A DNA stretch of 8,590 nt. It comes from Clostridiales bacterium UBA6114 (GTDB taxonomy: Bacteria > Bacillota > Clostridia > Oscillospirales > Butyricicoccaceae). The first letter of the stretch is position 1; each line of letters starts with the position of its first letter. This document shows, piece by piece, positions 5,052 through 8,590 of the stretch. Under the pieces are notes generated by a model. It saw only the letters and a list, made by a program, of their open reading frames with translations. It was not told where the DNA came from and made no database searches. Location of the stretch: positions 1 to 8,590 of the forward strand of contig DIWE01000017.1 in the NCBI GenBank assembly GCA_002423435.1. Direction: 5' to 3'. The translations under genes were made by a program, and so were the position numbers.

Positions 5052-6143
5052 TTATTTCTGATATTTTTTCAGGGTGTCGCCCAGCGTGTCGGCGAACAGG
5101 GAGGCCGCGTAAATCGCTTCCTCCAGCGTGTTTCCGCAGGTGCCGACCTCGAGAAGAGTGGCGCATGTAGACACGTGCTGGTTAAAACGCGCGGCTCTCA
5201 AATTAATCGGCCTCATCAGGCTTGGGTATTTGCTCAGCAGGGTCTGCTGCAGAGTCGCGTTGAAGGCGAGGTTTTTCGACCAGTCTTTGTGCGGCAGCCC
5301 GCCGGCGTCCGTGCCGCACACCAGCATGAGCTGGGCTGCCTCCTTGCCGTTGATGGTCGTCACGGTCTTATATTTGACGCCTGCCGACGTGATCATGGCG
5401 TCGCGGTGCACATCGATCACGACCTTGACCGACGGGTATTTCTTAAGCATCTGGTTGACCGCTTCGAGCGAACGGTTATAGGAGCCGGTGTAGGACGGAT
5501 AATCGAAATAGCCGTCGGTATAGTGGACGACCCCGATCCCTTTTTCCTTAAGCACCCGTTCGATTTCCTGACCGACGCGCACCACGTTATAACGCTTGTC
5601 AAGCGTCCGGTCGTTGTCGTCGGGCGTATAGGAGTTTTCGCCTGTCGGCGTGTACGCCTCGCTTGTGTGGGTATGGTAGATCAGCACCTGCGGCCCGTCC
5701 CCGGACAGGGAAAGGGAGGGGCCCGCCTTTAACAGGGCGGCTAGGTCGGGTTTATATTTTGTTTCGTTTTTGATCGTCACGCTCGGGGCGTTTTCGGACG
5801 ATTCGTCCGCTTTGATCGTAATGTCCGCGATCGGGAGCCGGCTTAACATCAGCTTTAGGTCGTTTGCCGTGACCGTACTTTCGCTGATGTCATCGATGGT
5901 CGGGGCGTCCTCCGCCTCGCCGCCGGCGCCCGGCGGGCGGGGCAGGCCGTCGGGCGTTTCAAGGTCGAGGCTTGAGGCGTCGAACATGGCTTTGAGCCGG
6001 GCGTTCTGGTCCGCCGAAGGGTCGTCCGACGAGCGGTGAGCCGTGAAGATGAATATAAAAAATATAAGAAAGGCGGCAAACAGTATAAGCTGAAGCCGGA
6101 ATTTTGTGCGTGACGTTTCGTAAGCTCTTCTGCTTTTGGCCAT
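5052..6143 (-). CDS. spoIIP: Stage II sporulation protein P, peptidoglycan hydrolase
   Basis: SpoIIP acts with SpoIID and SpoIIM at the septal membrane during forespore engulfment. It cleaves peptidoglycan as an amidase and endopeptidase. The 363-residue product has a basic N-terminus, one transmembrane helix (about 17-35), a low-complexity acidic linker (about 37-95) and an extracytoplasmic hydrolase domain. Family motifs are visible: VLIYHTHTSEAY (153-164), VVIDVHRDA (241-249), FNQHVS (320-325) and LEVGTCGNTLEEA (331-343). The histidines and the glutamate are the likely zinc-site and catalytic residues. The start at 6141-6143 is nine bases after AAGGGAG and begins MAKSRRAYETSR. Upstream in-frame starts lack a ribosome binding site or run into gpr. 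It follows gpr, as in Bacillus, and a hairpin precedes its start. Confidence 0.94.
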   Translation of the reverse strand: MAKSRRAYETSRTKFRLQLILFAAFLIFFIFIFTAHRSSDDPSADQNARLKAMFDASSLDLETPDGLPRPPGAGGEAEDAPTIDDISESTVTANDLKLMLSRLPIADITIKADESSENAPSVTIKNETKYKPDLAALLKAGPSLSLSGDGPQVLIYHTHTSEAYTPTGENSYTPDDNDRTLDKRYNVVRVGQEIERVLKEKGIGVVHYTDGYFDYPSYTGSYNRSLEAVNQMLKKYPSVKVVIDVHRDAMITSAGVKYKTVTTINGKEAAQLMLVCGTDAGGLPHKDWSKNLAFNATLQQTLLSKYPSLMRPINLRAARFNQHVSTCATLLEVGTCGNTLEEAIYAASLFADTLGDTLKKYQK

Positions 6144-6154
6144 CCGATGAAGCT

Positions 6155-6204
6155 CCCTTTCGCAGTATCGGTTCTCCTGTAAATTCATATATACTGCGAA
6201 GAGG
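6155..6204 (-). promoter_or_regulatory. Long hairpin against the spoIIP ribosome binding site
   Basis: TTCGCAGTAT and ATACTGCGAA are perfect ten-base inverted arms (6159-6168 and 6191-6200) around a 22-base loop. After one mismatch the stem can continue with three more pairs, and these involve the GGG of the spoIIP Shine-Dalgarno AAGGGAG. Folding would therefore hide the start signal. No T-run follows, so it is not an intrinsic terminator. A role in limiting spoIIP translation or processing the gpr-spoIIP message is inferred. Confidence 0.6.
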
Positions 6205-6210
6205 GGCTTT

Positions 6211-7119
6211 CTATGACAAAAACAGCTCGATATCGGAAACGGAGAGGTTGTCCTGCAGCGCAAAATCGATGCCGTAGCCGATCATTTTCGCGGTTTCGGA
6301 GATGTGCCGGTCGATTTCCTTGGGCGTTACGATTGGGTTTTCCTCGTTTTTTAAAAGCTCATCCGGCGTGATGTTTTTGACGCCGGCGGCCTCGGCGATA
6401 TCGAGCGCGAGCGTCACGGCGTCGACGACCGTCGGAACGCCGATTGCGACAACCGGGACGCCCAGAGAGTCGCGGGTCAGCTCAAACCGGGTGTTTCCGA
6501 CGCCGGAGCCCGGGGCGATCCCCGTGTCACTGATCTGCACCGTGCTGCAAAGGCGGTTTAGACGCCGGGAGGCGAGCGCGTCGACGGCGATCACAAGGGA
6601 CGGGTGGATATGCTCGCACACCCCTTTGATGATCTCGCCGGTTTCGACGCCCGTAAGGCCGAGCACGCCGGGGGTCAGCGCGCACACCTGGCGCAGGCCC
6701 TTGAACTGGTCGGGCATCTGGGTGACCAGGTGTCTCGTCGCGATCACGTATTCGGCTGCCTTCGGGCCGATGGCGTCCGGCGTGATGTTGCGGTTTCCGA
6801 GCCCCGCGACGAGCACCGGCTCGTCCGGCTTTAATGAAAGGGGCAGCGCCTTAAGCTCGTCCGCGATCACGTTCGCGGCCTTCTGGAGGGCGTCTGCGGC
6901 GCGCTGGTTAATCGGGCCTAAGTCGATCGTGACATATTTTCCGCGCGGCTTATTAAGCTCCTTTTCTCCCTGCTCGTCCAGGATTTCGATTTTTGAGATA
7001 TGGAACCCGTCTTTGTCGTACTCTTCGGCTTTGACGCCGGCAAGCTTTGTGGTCTCGGCGGCGGTTTCCTTCCACATTTCGTGGGCTTCCAGTGCAAGGT
7101 CGGTTCTTTTCTGATTCAT
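6211..7119 (-). CDS. gpr: Spore germination protease GPR
   Basis: GPR degrades the small acid-soluble proteins (SASP) that coat spore DNA, releasing amino acids at germination. It is made in the forespore as a zymogen that self-processes. The 302-residue product opens with MNQKRTDLALEAHEMW, the typical propeptide region whose RTDLALE resembles family processing sites. It carries VLVAGLGNRNITPDAIGP (102-119) and LVIAVDALASR (175-185). Asp115 and Asp180 correspond to the acidic active-site residues known in the Bacillus enzyme. It is shorter than the roughly 370-residue Bacillus protein, mainly at the C-terminus, which is common in Clostridia. The start ATG lies eight bases after AAGGAG. I could not find a clear forespore-type (sigma-G) promoter. 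spoIIP follows 67 bases downstream. Confidence 0.95.
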   Translation of the reverse strand: MNQKRTDLALEAHEMWKETAAETTKLAGVKAEEYDKDGFHISKIEILDEQGEKELNKPRGKYVTIDLGPINQRAADALQKAANVIADELKALPLSLKPDEPVLVAGLGNRNITPDAIGPKAAEYVIATRHLVTQMPDQFKGLRQVCALTPGVLGLTGVETGEIIKGVCEHIHPSLVIAVDALASRRLNRLCSTVQISDTGIAPGSGVGNTRFELTRDSLGVPVVAIGVPTVVDAVTLALDIAEAAGVKNITPDELLKNEENPIVTPKEIDRHISETAKMIGYGIDFALQDNLSVSDIELFLS

Positions 7120-7186
7120 GACGTTTTCTCCTTTGATGGTTTTGATCCTGCTTTCCCCGCTTTGGGGCGGCAGATGTAAATTGTAC

Positions 7187-7215
7187 TTGCTTTTTCAAAA
7201 CAATGATGTTAAAAT
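7187..7215 (+). promoter_or_regulatory. Promoter of rpsT
   Basis: TTGCTT (7187-7192) and TAAAAT (7210-7215) are 17 bases apart, with a TG one base before the -10 box, the extended -10 form. It gives a leader of about 35 bases before rpsT and reads away from gpr. Confidence 0.68.
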
Positions 7216-7254
7216 TACTTCCATTGAGATTTTCTGTTAAGGAGGTGGACGATT

Positions 7255-7515
7255 ATGCCAAATATTAAGTCTGCCAAAAAGCGCGTTTTGGTAACGAAGG
7301 TAAAAAGCTTGCAAAATCAGGCCCGGAAGTCGGAGCTTAAAACGATTATAAAGAAGTTTGAAACGCTTGCCGGCGGGGATAAGGGCGCCGCAGAGGAAGC
7401 GTTCAAAGCCGCCGTAAAGAAGATCGACCGCGCGGCGGCCGACGGGATTTTGCATAAAAATACCGCGGCAAGAAAAAAAAGCGCAATGGCGCTCAGGCTG
7501 AACGCTGCAAAGTAA
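7255..7515 (+). CDS. rpsT: 30S ribosomal protein S20
   Basis: S20 is a helical 16S rRNA-binding protein that supports early 30S assembly. The 86-residue product begins MPNIKSAKKRVLVTKV, is strongly basic and all-helical in pattern, and ends with HKNTAARKKSAMALRLNAAK, the family's C-terminal signature. The ATG start is seven bases after a perfect AAGGAGGTG. It is a single-gene transcript, with its own promoter and a strong terminator directly after. Its position divergent from the gpr-spoIIP pair is a common Firmicutes arrangement. The leader is too short to carry an obvious autoregulatory structure. Confidence 0.97.
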   Translation: MPNIKSAKKRVLVTKVKSLQNQARKSELKTIIKKFETLAGGDKGAAEEAFKAAVKKIDRAAADGILHKNTAARKKSAMALRLNAAK

Positions 7516-7537
7516 AGAGAAGACATGAATAATGAAT

Positions 7538-7573
7538 AAACGGCTGATGAAATTTCATCAGCCGTTTTATTAT
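7538..7573 (+). terminator. Strong, probably bidirectional terminator after rpsT
   Basis: AAACGGCTGATGAAA is followed at once by its exact complement TTTCATCAGCCGTTT (7538-7567), making a long perfect stem with an A/T tip, then TATTATT. In the reverse direction the stem is followed by TTTATTCATTATT, so it can also end the convergent UPF0210 gene. Confidence 0.92.
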
Positions 7574-7649
7574 TTGCATAAAATTCGTTTTTGAACGGTT
7601 AAAAACAAATTTGCCATTATTTTGTGTTTCCGGGGCGAGAAACTTTCTG

Positions 7650-8590
7650 TCAGTTTCTTAAGCTTTGGATCGGGGCGGGGATGCGTCCGCCGCGGCTTAT
7701 GAATTTTTTGGGCGAGCAGGTTGAAATGCGGATGACCGGAGCCGAGCCTAAAAGCCCGCCGAAATGCACCTCGTCGCCGACCGTTTTGCCGATCGCGGGG
7801 ATCACGCGCACGGCGGTCGTCTTGCTGTTTATCACGCCGATCGCAATTTCGTCGGCGATGATCGCCGAGACGACCTCCTTCGGCGTGTCTCCCGGGATCG
7901 CGATCATGTCGAGGCCGACCGAGCAGACGGCTGTCATCGCTTCCAGCTTATCAAAGGTCAGAACGCCCGATTTCACGGCGGCGATCATCCCCTCGTCCTC
8001 CGAAACCGGGATGAACGCGCCGGACAGGCCGCCGACGTGGGACGACGCCATGACTCCGCCCTTTTTGACCGCGTCGTTTAACATCGCGAGCGCCGCGGTT
8101 GTGCCGTGCGCGCCGCAGGTGTCGAGCCCGATCTCCTCGAGAATCCGCGCGACCGAGTCTCCGATCGCGGGCGTCGGGGCGAGCGACAGGTCGACGATGC
8201 CGAAGGGCACGTCGAGCCGCTTCGACGCTTCCCGCGCAACGAGCTGGCCCATGCGCGTGATCTTGAAGGCGGTTTTCTTGATAATTTCAGACACGGCGGC
8301 GAGGTCGCAGTCGCCCGCGCGCCGGATGGCCGACTGGACGACGCCGGGTCCGGATACGCCGACGTTTATGACGCATTCGGGCTCGCCGACGCCGTGGAAC
8401 GCGCCCGCCATAAAGGGATTGTCCTCCGGCGCGTTCGAGAAGACGACCAGCTTCGCGCAGCCGATGGAGCCGCGGTCTTTTGTAAGAGCGGCGGTTTTAC
8501 AGATAATTTCGCCCATCTGCGCGACGGCGTCCATGTTGATACCCGCCTTTGTCGTCGCCACGTTGACCGAGGAGCAGACGCGCTCGGTGG
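7650..8590 (-). CDS. UPF0210/PFL-family protein (C-terminal part)
   Basis: The reading frame is open to the right window edge, so the N-terminal third or so is missing. A GTG at 8559-8561 is internal: residues before it (TERVCSSVN) continue the family sequence. Visible family landmarks are CSSVNVATTKAGINMDAV near the cut end, LVVFSNAPEDNPFMAGAFHG, VINVGVSGPGVV, CGAHGTTAALAMLNDAVKKGG, SHVGGLSGAFIPVSEDEGM and the closing GGRIPAPIQSLRN. The family (UPF0210, PFL-like, about 450 residues) is widespread in Firmicutes. It is usually encoded beside a small ACT-domain protein (UPF0237), which would lie outside this window. It has a structural likeness to pyruvate formate-lyase but no settled function. 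The identification is firm and the function unknown. Confidence 0.9.
   Translation of the reverse strand, partial: TERVCSSVNVATTKAGINMDAVAQMGEIICKTAALTKDRGSIGCAKLVVFSNAPEDNPFMAGAFHGVGEPECVINVGVSGPGVVQSAIRRAGDCDLAAVSEIIKKTAFKITRMGQLVAREASKRLDVPFGIVDLSLAPTPAIGDSVARILEEIGLDTCGAHGTTAALAMLNDAVKKGGVMASSHVGGLSGAFIPVSEDEGMIAAVKSGVLTFDKLEAMTAVCSVGLDMIAIPGDTPKEVVSAIIADEIAIGVINSKTTAVRVIPAIGKTVGDEVHFGGLLGSAPVIRISTCSPKKFISRGGRIPAPIQSLRN

Noticed and set aside
5175..5732. A 185-residue open frame on the plus strand
   Set aside because: It is antisense to the conserved hydrolase domain of spoIIP and has no family likeness.
6144..6263. Forty-codon N-terminal extension of spoIIP
   Set aside because: It would overlap the end of gpr. 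The in-frame ATG at 6186-6188 lacks a ribosome binding site, whereas the start at 6141-6143 has AAGGGAG at good spacing and gives the expected short basic segment before the membrane helix.
6302..7114. A 270-residue open frame on the plus strand
   Set aside because: It is entirely antisense to gpr, has Ser/Ala/Thr-rich shadow composition and no ribosome binding site of its own.
7120..7254. Forespore sigma-G promoter for gpr
   Set aside because: CATC-type sequences occur in the divergent gap but none has a suitable -35 at 17-18 bases. The CCCC/GGGG dyad at 7155-7167 is short and lacks a T-run. I see no supportable promoter for gpr.
1..8590. Mobile elements, CRISPR arrays, toxin-antitoxin or defence genes
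   Set aside because: All coding space is taken by recognised core genes and the half-transporters. No tandem repeat arrays, integrase or transposase motifs, or tRNA-like structures were seen.

Overview
The window reads as chromosomal core sequence from an endospore-forming Firmicute of the class Clostridia, with moderately high GC. Three things point there: a complete germination protease/SpoIIP pair, strong AGGAGG-type ribosome binding sites, and the order rpmG-secE-nusG-rplK-rplA-rplJ-rplL. The family cannot be fixed from this sequence. I see no mobile elements, tRNAs, rRNAs, CRISPR arrays or phage genes, and no intergenic gap exceeds about 300 bases.

Positions 1-3540 (minus strand) hold the ribosomal protein/transcription cluster, read right to left: rpmG (L33), secE, nusG, rplK (L11), rplA (L1), rplJ (L10), rplL (L7/L12). 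Its regulation is unusually legible. A sigma-A type promoter (3646-3674) drives rpmG through a leader with an intrinsic terminator. A second terminator, with an overlapping alternative hairpin, lies between nusG and rplK. Two separate L1-binding-like RNA elements sharing the decamer TGGTGGGAGG precede rplK and rplA. A TTGACA-N17-TATGAT promoter after rplA feeds a classical L10 leader in front of rplJ-rplL. The set suggests three layers of control: attenuation, feedback by L1, and feedback by L10-L7/L12.

Positions 3541-5051: ruvX/yqgF (plus) is divergent from rpmG. It converges on two overlapping minus-strand genes, each encoding a half-size TauE/SafE-type membrane protein. Together they equal one normal eight-helix transporter split in two.

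Positions 5052-7119 (minus): gpr and spoIIP, the spore germination protease and the engulfment peptidoglycan hydrolase, are adjacent and probably co-transcribed. A 10-bp inverted repeat between them ends against the spoIIP ribosome binding site.

Positions 7187-8590: rpsT (S20, plus) has its own promoter and a strong, probably bidirectional terminator. Beyond it is the 3' part of a UPF0210/PFL-family gene (minus), cut by the window edge. I found no clearly new biological system. The most interesting material is the layered RNA regulation of the ribosomal genes, the split transporter and the gpr-spoIIP hairpin.
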